This document shows positions 45,603 through 56,319 of a stretch of 56,880 nt of DNA, one piece after another. Position numbers and translations under genes: made by a program. Position 1 is the stretch's first letter, and each line of letters starts with the position of its first letter. The DNA comes from Amphimedon queenslandica (Eukaryota > Porifera > Demospongiae > Haplosclerida > Niphatidae). The notes below the pieces were generated by a model. The model had not been told where the DNA came from. It worked only from the letters and a program-made list of their open reading frames with translations, and did no database searches. The stretch is from positions 39,299 through 96,178 of the forward strand of contig NW_003546532.1 of assembly GCF_000090795.2 (NCBI RefSeq), written 5' to 3'.

Positions 45603-47684
45603 TCAAGGTTTCTCACGATATTTTTCCAACGCTTTTTCAAATGTTTTACAGGGTTCTTTATCCTTTTCAGTAAACACGCTTCTCTCAAACTGATAAAACT
45701 GTGCTGCTATATCCTGCAGGCCTGTTTTGCAGAAGCAAGCAAACGTTTCACTGTTGTTATGTTTGAGGTGATATTCCTCCCACTCCTCTGGATGATCACG
45801 AAAATGTTTTGCCAACTTAACTGTTTCTGAAGGAGGCATTGCCTTTATGCAGTGAGTACTAATCATGGCTGCTGCAAAGAATTGTTTGGTTCCACTGCAG
45901 CCATATGCAACTAAGCGAAGTGTAGAGCCATACTGAAATTCAGCCAGAGTAGTTGAATTGATGCGTGATGCACCACTAAAGTGAATCACCTCACAATCAG
46001 GCTCACCAATATAAATACCATGATGAGTGCAGATGTTTCTATAGCAATAAACCTGATCACCAGGTTTAAGATGCTCTTTATCAATTGCATGAGACATTAC
46101 CCCAACTCTGATTGCTGAATCATCTTCTACCTCTAAAAGAAAAAGAGAATGAAATACTCAATAAAAACATAAAGGAGTGAATGATAGTACTAGCTTGTAT
46201 TAGTTTTCTGTAGAGTGCACCCTCGCTTTTCTCTTTCCCTCCCATTTAAATCTAGTATGTCTTCCAGGGGTGTATCCAGAAATGAGGGTAGGGGTGCTGA
46301 GGGTGCGCGAAGCGCGCCGCAATTTTGGCCACACCCCTTTTTGCAGTGGTAAAACAGCGTTTTCCTTCATTTTCGTGAATTACAGGTGGGGTCAAAATTA
46401 TTTCAAGCATCTAGTACTTCTGACAACTTCTGATTGCTCCTGAAAGCACTGGAAACTGCTGAAATAGTGATCAAGGGGCTAGATAACTTTGTTAAGAGGC
46501 TTGGTAGTGATGCAAAAGTCCAGGATTTGATCAATTTTTTTCTGAGCCCAGCCATGAGGGGGGTGCTCAAGCCCCCCTCAGCCCCTGCTGGATACGCCCC
46601 TGGTCTTCAATAATGAGGACAAAGAGAGGGAATGAAGCAAACTTCTTTATAATGCACTAAATTAAGACAAATGGAATGGATTGGAACCATAAGGATGAGA
46701 GTAGATCAATGATCCTTAAGCCATTTTGATAAAAGATAGGATGTAAGAGTAAATTTATGGAATGGATTAAAATGTAAGCAAATTAGTGTGTGTGGCATGG
46801 CCATTTTTTCAGAATATTGACTTCTCAATGAAGTGGCCTAATCATTATTCAGTTTACTTCTATACCATTAAAAAGCACTACTAGTACTAGTGCCATCATA
46901 GCTAGATAATTAAAAAATTTTTGCAATCCATTCAGAAAAATTAGCAATGCTGTTTTAGGCCATGTTTAAAGTTTAAGGTAATAACACTACTAGAAAGAAA
47001 CATGCTATAAATTAGTTTTGACTTACGATATTTTGTCAATACTTCTTCAGCTGTCTGACATGTTGGCCCCATCTTCCATTCAGTAAACACGTTTCTCACA
47101 AGTTGGTAAAGCTGTGCTGCTAAATCCAACCGGCCTGTTTTGCAGAATGTCGCAAATGTTTCACAGTTGTTATATCTAAGGTGATATTCATTCCACTTTT
47201 CTGGATGATCACGAAAATGTTTGGCTAACTTAACTGTTTCTGAAGAAGGCATTACCTTCACACAGTGACTACTAACCATAGCAAAAAATTGTTTGGTTCC
47301 ACTGCAGCCATATGCGACTAAGCGAAGGGTAGAGCCATACTGAAATTCAGCCAGAGTAGTTGATTTAATGCATATTTTTAATTTCTTCTCAATTTCTTTA
47401 GCCCTTTTGGAATCTTTTGGTAATGTTTGAAGCTCTTGTAGCAACAGCTTTGTTTCATCATCCAAGGACGAATCTGATGATGACCCAATCTTGGAGTCTG
47501 GTATACCACTGAAGTGAATCACCTCACAGTCAGGCTCACCAACATAAATGCCATGATGACTGTAGAAAAATAAGGCACTTCTATGACAGTAAATATGGTC
47601 ACCAGGTTTGAGATCTTTCACATCAATTGCATGAGAAAACGCCCCATAATAGTCAAGTCTTGAAGTTTCATCTGGTGTTTCCAT
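45603..47684 (-). CDS. Tandem-domain LRAT-like protein, copy A (NCE + NSE domains)
   Basis: Exon 1, 47027..47684 (METPDETSRLDYYGAFSH), ends ATATC|GTAAGT, a consensus donor in phase 1. Exon 2, 45603..46132, begins AG|GTA after TTCTTTTAG in matching phase and ends TGA, giving about 395 residues. Domain 1 has HHGIYVGEPDCEVIHFSG and NNCETFATFCKTG. Domain 2 has HHGIYIGEPDCEVIHFSG but NNSETFACFCKTG, so the nucleophile Cys is Ser. It is the paralogue of the copy at 42742-44477 with the same exon layout. Its intron additionally contains a 338-base MITE. It lies just 3' of GOT2 on the same strand. Substrate and location are unknown; relatives act on acyl-lipids at membranes. If the splice is not used, exon 1 alone would read into the intron and stop at 46941. 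Confidence 0.72.
46265..46602. mobile_element. GC-rich MITE in LRAT copy A intron
   Basis: The ends CAGGGGTGTATCCAG and CTGGATACGCCCCTG are inverted repeats, flanked by direct repeat GTCTTC (46259-46264 and 46603-46608). The interior is more GC-rich than its surroundings (GGTGCGCGAAGCGCGCC). No transposase is encoded. The homologous place in copy B (about 43387-43392) has a single GTCTTC and no insert, so this is a clean empty site. The ends resemble hAT-type non-autonomous elements. Confidence 0.85.
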
Positions 47685-48138
47685 TAATTATTGCTGTTAT
47701 ACCAAAAATGTTAAAGGAAAGATACTATTTAGAAATTATACTTACTTAATAAAAAGCAAACTCAAAAGCAACTCAGTACAAAGGATGAACTTGGGTTTAG
47801 CCTGTCCACAACTGAAAGTTTGGAACAGCTAGGAGTTGACCAAAATTGTTAACAGCATCCAAATAATTTGAAAAAATGTACTACGTCAAAATGACGTAAT
47901 CTATTAATGAATATTATAATGATAATGATATTCATAGAGCTATGTTTATGCTGGCTACTGAAGTCAAGTAGTCTTCAATAAAGGCCATCATTATCATTAC
48001 ACTGGCATTTCCTTTTGTATCAGTTAATTTCAAGAAGCACTATACAACAAATTTCAATTACTATTTTAAAATATACTAGTCGGCAGCTGAAGTAGCTAAT
48101 AATAAATGTTCATTTATTATTATTATTAATTATTGTAT
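47685..48138. other. Spacer between GOT2 3' end and LRAT copy A
   Basis: About 450 bases contain the presumed LRAT promoter. The stretch at 48003-48035 (GGCATTTCCTTTTGTATC) is repeated at 44724, within the duplicated copy. No gene is seen. Confidence 0.6.
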
Positions 48139-51100
48139 TTATTTAGTTATTTCATGAATAGCTTTAGCAACATAGTCAACATTAGAAGAGCATAGTGCTG
48201 GCATTGATATCCTACCATCCCTAGTCATATATATACCATACTCATTACGTAGGGCATCAACCTGGAGGGAGAGAAAAAACAATTATTAATATTATTATGA
48301 TAGTGTAATTTAAATTTGCAACAATTAAGCTAAAAAGTGGGGAAATTAAAAAATCATTTCCTGTTTGACTTGTTAACACCTCAAGTGCTATTACAAGGTG
48401 AGAACAAGCTTGTCAAAAAATAGCAAGATTTTTTATACCTTTTCAGCTGAGAGTCCACTGAAGCAGAACATACCAATCTGTTTAGTGACATGAGACCAGT
48501 CCAGAGTTGAACCTACAGTATAGTAAAGAGAATTTAACAGCATATAATATCAAGAATTGCCTTTTATTATCCATTTTCTCTCTCTCTCCATTAGTATATT
48601 ATTATTTATCATGTACCATGTTTAGCTAGTGCATCTTTCAGTGATGTTCTCATGCTAGTGATACGATCAGCCATATTCTTCATTTCAACCAACCTATGGA
48701 GATCAATGAATCAAATAAAACGTTTTATGGCTTCATAAAACCATACATTTGAATAAATAGATTATACATGTACATGAAGCTAGAGTGTAAAAATGGAGAA
48801 ATTGCTTTTGAACAAAAATATATTGGGTTCTAAAAATCAAAATTTTGCCTATTAGTTCCATTGTCACAAAATCCGTGACAAGCAAAAACCCATTAGTTCC
48901 CTGTCACAAAATCCGTGACAAGCAAAAAACCCATTAGTTCCCTGTCACAAAATCCATGACAAGCAAAAAACCCATTAGTTCCATTTTCACGAAATCCGTG
49001 ACAAGCAAAAACCCATTAGTTCCCTGTCACAAAATCCGTGACAAGCAAAAAACCCATTAGTTCCCTGTCACAAAATCCATGACAAGCAAAAAACCCATTA
49101 GTTCCCTGTCACAAAATCCATGACAAGCAAAAAACCCATTAGTTTCATTGTCACAAATCCGTGACAAGCAAAAACCCATTAGTTCCATTTTCACGAAATC
49201 CGTGACAAGCAAAAAACCCATTAGTTCCATTTTCACGAAATCCGTGACAAGCAAAAACCCATTAGTTCCATTTTCACGAAATCCGTGACAAGCAAAAACC
49301 CATTAGTTCCATTTTCACGAAATCCGTGACAAGCAAAAACCCATTAGTTCCCTGTCACAAAATCCGTGACAAGCAAAAAACCCATTAGTTCCCTGTCACA
49401 AAATCCATGACAAGCAAAAAACCCATTAGTTCCCTGTCACAAAATCCATGACAAGCAAAAAACCCATTAGTTTCATTGTCACAAATCCGTGACAAGCAAA
49501 AACCCATTAGTTCCATTTTCACGAAATCCGTGACAAGCAAAAACCCATTAGTTCCCTGTCACAAAATCCATGACAAGCAAAAAACCCATTAGTTCCCTGT
49601 CACAAAATCCATGACAAGCAAAAAACCCATTAGTTTCATTGTCACAAATCCGTGACAAGCAAAAACCCATTAGTTTCATTGTCACAAAATCCGTGACAAG
49701 CAAAAAACCCATTAGTTCCCTGTCACAAAATCCATGACAAGCAAAAAACCCATTAGTTTCATTGTCACAAATCCGTGACAAGCAAAAACCCATTAGTTCC
49801 ATTTTCACGAAATCCGTGACAAGCAAAAACCCATTAGTTCCCTGTCACAAAATCCATGACAAGCAAAAAACCCATTAGTTTCATTGTCACAAATCCGTGA
49901 CAAGCAAAAACCCATTAGTTCCATTGTCACAAAATCCGTGACAAGCAAAAACCATACAAATTAGACAACTAAAGCTAATTTATTTAGCTACATTCATTAA
50001 CCTAATATCAATAATAATCAATACACATTACCATTGTGATCTGTAATTCTCATTGGTGAGTATCTCAGTAGCAATCCTAGCCCCATTGATTGGTGGGTTG
50101 GAGTACATTGGACGGACTATAATCTTTAGCTGTGACTCAAGTGCTGCCTTCTCTTCTGGTGTATCACACAATATAGTAACAGCACCAACTCTCTCACCTG
50201 TAAAGGAATGTATGGAGTATTACTGTATGTGTATACATGTACTTGTATGTATTGTGTATGAATCAAGGATAGGTGCATGTAGTTAGGTACATGTTCAATG
50301 TTCATAAAAATGGTCGTAACTTGAAAAGTTTAAGTCGGAATTAGCTCAAACTTTCTATATAGCATAAAGACATCAATATGTATTTGAAAATGTAATAAAA
50401 ATTTGGGGTGATTTCGGAGCTATTTAAAAAAAAACCATGGGCTATAGCCTTGGGTATTTTTCAGATTTTAGCCGATTTCTTAAAATGCCTGTAACTTTAA
50501 AATTTGAAGTCGGAATCAGCTCAAACTTTCTACACAGCATAAGTACATCAATATGTATCAGGAAATGTAATAAAAATTTGGGGTAATTTCGGAGCCATTT
50601 TTTGGAAAAACCATGGGCTATAGCCTTGGGTATTTTCCAGATTTTGGCCGATTTCTTAAAATGGCCGTAACTTGAAAATTTGAGCTCGGAATTGGCTCAA
50701 ACTTTCTACACAGCATAAAGACATCAATATATATCAGAAAATGTAATAAAAATTTGGGGTGATTTCAGAGCCATTTTTTGGAAAAACCATGGGCTATAGC
50801 CTTGGGTATTTTTCAAAAATTGACCTATTTCTTAAAATGGCCATAACTTTAAAATTTGAGCTCGGAATTGGCTCAAACTTTCTACACAGCATAAGGACAT
50901 CAATATGTATGTACATCCATTCAACATACAAAACACTATCATAACTGTATATTCATTATATTCAGTGTGTGTGTGTGTGTGTGTATACACTATACCGTAT
51001 AGTCCCATGTTCTTAGAGAATGATTGAGCGTATGACAGTTGGTGTCCATCACGTACAAACAGCCTAAGAGCTGATGCATCTCTATCAAGATCACCAGTAG

Positions 51101-54100
51101 AGAATCCTTGATAGGCCATATCCATGAATACGTAATGGTTCTTCTCCTGTTGAGAGATCAGGAATTAATCAATGAGTGGGTGGACTTGAAATTTTGTGAA
51201 TTTATCAAAATAAAGATATGTCAACCATACAAATAATTTTTGATTTTGTGCATCATTTAAAAACTATTAAATCCACAAAAATAAAAGCTAACTAAAATCT
51301 CAGTACACATTTTATTACATGTACATGTACATTGTAGTCTCCTCTAACTTAAAAAGCAATCTCTCTCTGTTTCTTTACAACTTATGCTCTCTCTCTCTCT
51401 CTCATCTCTTATTCTCACCTTACATATCTTTGATAACTGGGACCATTCATCTAACTACAGAAGACAACAACAAAAATAAATAATAAAAATAACAATAATA
51501 ATAATAATAATAATACTAATGATAACATTAATAATCATAACTCACCGTAGGATCAATCCCAGTTGGATTGTGACCGCAAGCATGAAACAAGATAAGAGAG
51601 TTATCAGGTATTTTCTAAACAATAAAAATAATAATAATTAATGATATTCATGAGGTCATGTGACTGTCATGTGATGGTGTATTGGTCTACCCTCAGGTCT
51701 TCATAGCAAGCTTCAGAGTCAAACCCACAGGTCTCAGGCTTGAAATGACGATAAGTCTCAACATTCAAACCAGAACTCCTAATGGAGGGAGAGAGGGAGG
51801 AAGCCACACATATAAGGATGTACACATACAGAATTATTAACAGTTATGTTAATAGCTATTAAAAGTTATTAGTAGTTATTAGTAGTTACTAGCAGTTATT
51901 AATAGTTATATACATGTGTACAAAATTTGTGAATTTTGGCATTTTGATGCCCATTTACTAAAATAATTAAAACTTACTTTTTAAACCATTACATTAACAA
52001 TTATATTAATAGGTATTAAAGGTAATTAGTAGTTATTAATAGTTATTAACCTGAACACTGGTGCATGATTACCCCAGGTAGGTGCTGGTACATATATAGT
52101 CTTCTGATGGGGAAAGAACTTTGCCTAATAATAAAATAAATAAATAAATAAATAACTGTATTATTATTACATGTTAATATTCAGCTTACAAGGAATAAAG
52201 CAATGATCCTCAATGCTCCAGTACCACCAATGGCTTGAGCTGACACATACTAAAGAGAAGGAAAAAGAGAATATAATGATACATACATGTATAATATATA
52301 CCGTATAGGGGTTACGTTTCACTGGAAACAAATTTTGCTAATTTCTCGTTTTTATTAAATTTACAAAATCAAATTCCACAAAAAAGGTTGGCATGCTAGA
52401 AAAAATGGCTCCAGGGGGTAAGATTTGCAAAAATTTATACCAACAGATGGCAAATCTGAACAAATTCGCAAAATTTTATACCAACAAAATAAAACCACTA
52501 TACATTTTTTCATTTATTATATTTTTTTATTTTGCAACTGAGATTATTTATTACTATGATGGTGATGGTATTGACTGACTATATGTGTAGTTTACTGATA
52601 CAAGTTACCGTATAGTGGGTAATTTTGGAGGGGATTAAATTTGGTGAATTTGACATTTTGATAGCCATTTGCCAAAATAAAAATCCGCCATTTTGAGCGA
52701 TTATACGCATGCTCAATGGTACATGGCCACAAATTCGCCAAAATTAAAATCCGCCAATTACCAAAATTTAGCAATTCGCCAAAATACGGTAGCTTTTTAT
52801 GACAACAGGTTGGAGAGAATAACTGAAGGGGGTGAAGCTAAGACTGAGACCCTTTTCCTCAGGAATAGCTATGCTAATCATTAAACATTCTGTCTATTTT
52901 AATAATAGAGGCCTTGGGACTGTAATGTCCCTCCAAAAATTGAAATAGATTATCTTCTATAACATGTATCACTTGAACTTCCTTCAGCAGTTCAAGCATT
53001 AAATAGTTAATAAACCTTACAATAGCATTGTGGGTTGCAAGCCATACTTCCTGTCTGGTTATATAATAATTAATTATAAAGTTATACAATAATAGAGCAG
53101 CTATACATGTAAAGTATAACCTCCTCCTATTGTGGATACTCTAAAATAAGGACACCTCTATAATGAGGAGGGGTAGTATCAGTCCCAATACAATAGTAAT
53201 GTGTATTAATGAACCTCTGAAATAAGGACAGGTTCATAATCAGGAGCTAGGGTATTTTTTGACTTGATACATTGACAGTGTATTTACGGTTGATTATTGG
53301 CAAAAAGTGCATTTATGCATCATATAAAACATGTAGTTATACATGTATTTACCAGATTCTCTTTGACGTGTTTTTCTTGAGGTGTCAGTGCAAATTCAAT
53401 GGCAGCTCTGTGGAAGGAAGGATACCCCAGGATACCAGCATACTCCTTCTCTTTGTATTTATCTAAATTGTCCCTCTCAATCTATAAAAATTAATAATAA
53501 AATATGAAAATGTATTTTCTGATACATATTGATGTTCTTATGCTGTGTAGAAAGTTTGAGCCAATTCCGAGCTCAAATTTTCAAGTCACAGCCATTTTAA
53601 GAAATTGACTAAAATCTGAAAAGTATCCAAGGCTATAGCCCATGCTTTTTTTCAAAAAATGGCTCCAAAATCACCTCAAATTTTCACTACATTTTCTGAT
53701 GCATATTGATGCCCTTATGCTGTGTAGAAAGTTTGAGCTAATTATGACTTCAATTTTTAAAGTTACGGCCATTTTTAAAAAAGTTTTCCAATACATAATA
53801 ATAATCCAATTGTCCTAGCTAACACAGTGTGTGTGTATGTACATGTGTCAATGCTGCCACTAACTTGTTTGACTACATTCAGTACATATGGCTTCCCCTG
53901 GTCATCCCTGTACGCCCCCACAGTCAAATTAACTTTGTTCGTCCTCTCATCTTTATTGTACGCCTCCAGGAGGCCGAATATTGGATCAGGAGGGCCCACC
54001 TCAACTCCAGACCACCAAGAACTGAAAAATGCAAGAGTAAAAAACAGGTAATTAACTATTAATTAATAACTAGCCATACCCCAAATGTACATCCATGCAT

Positions 54101-54340
54101 AGTACATAAATAAATTAATAATAATACTATATGCAATAAAGAATATAAAAAATATATGAAATACTTAAGCACTTTTTGAACTATTGCTTGCAGTATTGAG
54201 CGCTGTTATTCATATACTAGTACACGCGCAATAGAAACTGATACAGGCACAGGTACTAGCTAGTATTACCTAGCTCTGACTGCAGCCGCTCGAGTTGGGA
54301 AGGAGAGAAAACTCCGCAAAGAGGTTCTTAGCATCGCCAT
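48139..54340 (-). CDS. GOT2: Mitochondrial aspartate aminotransferase
   Basis: Interconverts aspartate plus 2-oxoglutarate and oxaloacetate plus glutamate, using PLP, in the mitochondrial matrix (malate-aspartate shuttle). ATG at 54340 gives a basic targeting peptide ([20 protein letters not shown]). Exons: 54270..54340, 53865..54021 ([20 protein letters not shown]), 53353..53481, about 52195-52250 (IGGTGALR), about 52065-52128 ([10 protein letters not shown]), about 51690-51778, about 51545-51615 ([15 protein letters not shown]), about 51421-51455, 50996..51146 ([23 protein letters not shown] with the PLP lysine), 50032..50197 ([15 protein letters not shown]), 48617..48693, 48439..48512 and 48139..48261 (TRDGRIS, stop TAA). 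All checked junctions keep frame. All expected motifs are present, so the gene is intact. Introns hold a minisatellite and a satellite-like array. It shares its promoter region with ENY2. Confidence 0.95.
48839..49952. repeat. 38-41-bp minisatellite in GOT2 intron, about 27 copies
   Basis: The unit is CCCATTAGTTCC plus CTGTCACAAAATCCATGAC or variants, then AAGCAAAAAA. Variants alternate among CCTGTCACAAAATCC, CCATTTTCACGAAATCC and TCATTGTCACAAATCC, and blocks of variants themselves recur, suggesting amplification of multi-unit blocks. Units abut directly with no unique spacers, so this is not a CRISPR array. The open frames inside it are by-products of the repeat. Confidence 0.95.
50311..50930. 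repeat. 175-176-bp tandem repeat, about 3.5 copies, in GOT2 intron
   Basis: Units start at about 50311, 50486, 50662 and 50838 (TGGCCGTAACTTGAAAATTT-like). Each contains CTCAAACTTTCTACACAGCA, AATAAAAATTTGGGG and CCATGGGCTATAGCCTTGGG. A reverse-orientation copy lies at 53515-53790 in another intron of the same gene, and decayed copies lie elsewhere in the window. It behaves like a dispersed satellite or the tandem core of a mobile element. Confidence 0.9.
52608..52795. mobile_element. ACCGTA-ended fold-back element in GOT2 intron
   Basis: The ends TTACCGTATAGTGG and AAAATACGGTAGC are inverted. Inner repeats AAAATCCGCCA and AATTCGCCAAAAT occur on both sides. It is about 190 bases, with no coding capacity. 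It resembles the elements near 7000 and 18350. Confidence 0.65.
53515..53790. repeat. Reverse copy of the 175-bp repeat
   Basis: About 1.5 units appear in reverse orientation relative to 50311-50930, recognisable by TTATGCTGTGTAGAAAGTTTG twice and AAAATGGCTCCAAAATCACC. It lies in the intron between GOT2 exons 53353..53481 and 53865..54021. Confidence 0.85.
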
Positions 54341-54434
54341 GCTACAACAAGGAGTCTGAAGGAGGAGAAACAATAATAGGGCGTGGCTGGTAATGAGTAG
54401 GCGTGGCTCAATATTAACTAGCCACGCCTTTAAA
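54341..54434. promoter_or_regulatory. Bidirectional GOT2/ENY2 promoter region
   Basis: Only 94 bases separate the two divergent start codons. It contains GGCGTGGCT at 54380-54388 and 54400-54408 and its reverse complement AGCCACGCC at 54420-54428. These are GC/CACC-type boxes of the kind bound by Sp/KLF zinc-finger factors in animals. No TATA box is obvious. Binding is inferred from the motif only. Confidence 0.7.
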
Positions 54435-55040
54435 ATGTCTTCTGAGTGAGTAAAAAATAAATTAATGATTAATTGTGTTTGTTGCTTGTTAGTTATCAGA
54501 ATGAGAAGAAGAAGAGAGAGTTACAGAAGAAAAATCAAATAAATCAAAAGTTTGAGGAGACTGGAGAGAAGGAAAGGTTTGTAATAAATCAAACACTTTA
54601 TTTATATATACCTTTTTGTTGTTGTTGTTGTTTTTAGGTTAAAAGAGTTGTTAAGGATGAGGTTAAGAGAGTCAGGATGGAGAGACAAACTGAGAGAACA
54701 CGGGAAAGGTATTACATGTACATGTATATTATGTGAATGATGAGTAGTGATAATATTAATAATAATGAAGGATTTAATTTATCTCTGATATTGTAGAATA
54801 GTTTTGGGAAAAAGCATGTACTAATATTTTGTTGCTAGTTATTATTGATAAGAGAGGGTTAAATAATGTCACTGTTGATAGTCTAGTAGAAGAAATGACT
54901 CCTAAAGCTAGAGGTAAGCCGATATTATTTGATTAATTTATTTATTAATTATGAATTATTGTTATACAGAATTGGTACCAGATTATGTAAAGAAAGAGCT
55001 CCTTCAACACATCAGGGAATACATTGAGAAGAATATGTGA
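54435..55040 (+). CDS. ENY2: Transcription and mRNA export factor ENY2
   Basis: Five exons (54435..54445, 54493..54576, 54638..54708, 54839..54913, 54970..55040) join in frame to 103 residues. ENY2 (Sus1 in yeast) is a small helical protein shared by the SAGA deubiquitinase module and the TREX-2 mRNA-export complex in the nucleus. Matching segments are INQKFEETGEKERLKELL, RESGWRDKLREHGK, NNVTVDSLVEEMTPKARELV and PDYVKKELLQHIREYIEK, covering the full family length. The first exon has only 11 coding bases (MSS plus two bases). The basic N-terminal stretch (NEKKKRELQKKNQ) is not obviously conserved. The gene lies head-to-head with GOT2. Confidence 0.95.
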
Positions 55041-56312
55041 CATCATTGTGATATCATCATTTATGTATAGAACAATAATAATGACATCATTATTGGAAAA
55101 AAAAACAAAATTATTATTTGTGAGATTTGTGGATTTTTAAAGGCTTGCACTGATGCCAACTCCATAAACTTTATGCATCATGAATATTGGGTGGTGTTGC
55201 TAGCCAAGCCTACATTCATTTGGGTGGGTGTATGACTGAGTGGGAAGGTAATAGGAGGCCTCTGCCTAGTCAGGTGGAGCCTGCCTTCATTACAATTTGC
55301 TTGTGGCAGGCTACTCAATTTATAGCTACACAGTCAAGAGTTAGGATACAATACACTTCCCCGAAATCAAGCCTGCATAAGTGATTAGATCTACATCAGC
55401 ATGTATCTGCATGTTGCTTTGGCTGAACCAATATTGATTATATCAAGGATGATAGATCATAGTCTCGCGTGGCCAGACTCTCCACCCCTTTTTGACTTTT
55501 GGACGGCGGGGGGAGAGTCTGGTGGACTGACGAACATATACTTGTTCCAGGAAGTGAAGTGAGAATTGGGAAGCCGTGTTGGATAATGGAAAGTCGTTGA
55601 ATAAATAATGTAATTTTCTTGGGCGTGTCTGTTGCAATAGATTCAATATGGCCGATAGAAACAGTGAACTCTGTTTTGTAACTTTTCTTTGCTATAAACT
55701 GTCAGTAGTGGTATTTGGAAGGCTCAAGAGAGAAGAAACACTGCTAAGTTGGATCTGCTGAGAGTGTCCTGCATGATTGCAAGTATAGAGAGTGACCTGC
55801 ATGGTTGCAAGTGTACTGAGAAAGACTAGTTCATCATAATTTAGTACCGATATGTAAAACACACTAATTCATAGACATGCAAGAAAAAACCTTAATTACA
55901 ATGTACAGCAGGTTTCACAACAAGTATTAAAATAGTCTTCATCAATTACTGTAGAGACTCAGTGCAGCAACTTCTAGAATTCATTGTGTGTGGCTAGTTA
56001 ACAATCAAATGAAAGTTCTTTTTGAGCACAAGTTGCCAGAAGGACGGAAAGAACTGATATCTGGACCAGTGAAGCTGGTGTCGAATAAAGAAGTAATCCA
56101 AGAATACTTGGATAGTATGAATAACATCCCTCACATTCAGAAAATAACAACAATGCAATCTACTGAGGGGCTACACTTGAAGTGCTAGATTTTTGATGCA
56201 ATAGAGGTTCTGCGCGAGTCAATTAATTAATGCACTTCCTTGACAACCGTTGCTATCCGCCATGTTGGGTGTCTGAGAGCGCAATAATTAGCATGTGGGT
56301 GTACGTGGTTGC
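55041..56312. other. Intergenic, with one MITE end and a possible coding scrap
   Basis: At 55461-55525 the end AGTCTCGCGTGGCCAGACTC and an inner hairpin (CCAGACTCTCC...GGAGAGTCTGG) match one end of the MITE at 56320-56670; its partner end was not found. A 66-residue frame at 55988-56188 (VLFEHKLPEGRKELISGPVK) looks protein-like but has no family or splice context that I recognise. Confidence 0.5.
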
Positions 56313-56319
56313 AATGCCT

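Noticed and set aside
49057..49826. Minus-strand open frames ([14 protein letters not shown]...)
   Set aside because: They arise from the tandem repeat itself and change frame with unit-length variants, so they are not genes.
48839..49952. CRISPR-like array of regular repeats
   Set aside because: Units are contiguous with no unique spacers, in an intron of a eukaryotic gene. It is a minisatellite.
53827..54062. Plus-strand frames opposite GOT2 exon 2
   Set aside because: They are antisense to a clearly conserved GOT2 exon.
55187..55384. 65-residue plus-strand frame
   Set aside because: No homology, splice context or codon bias was seen. It is likely repeat-derived intergenic DNA.
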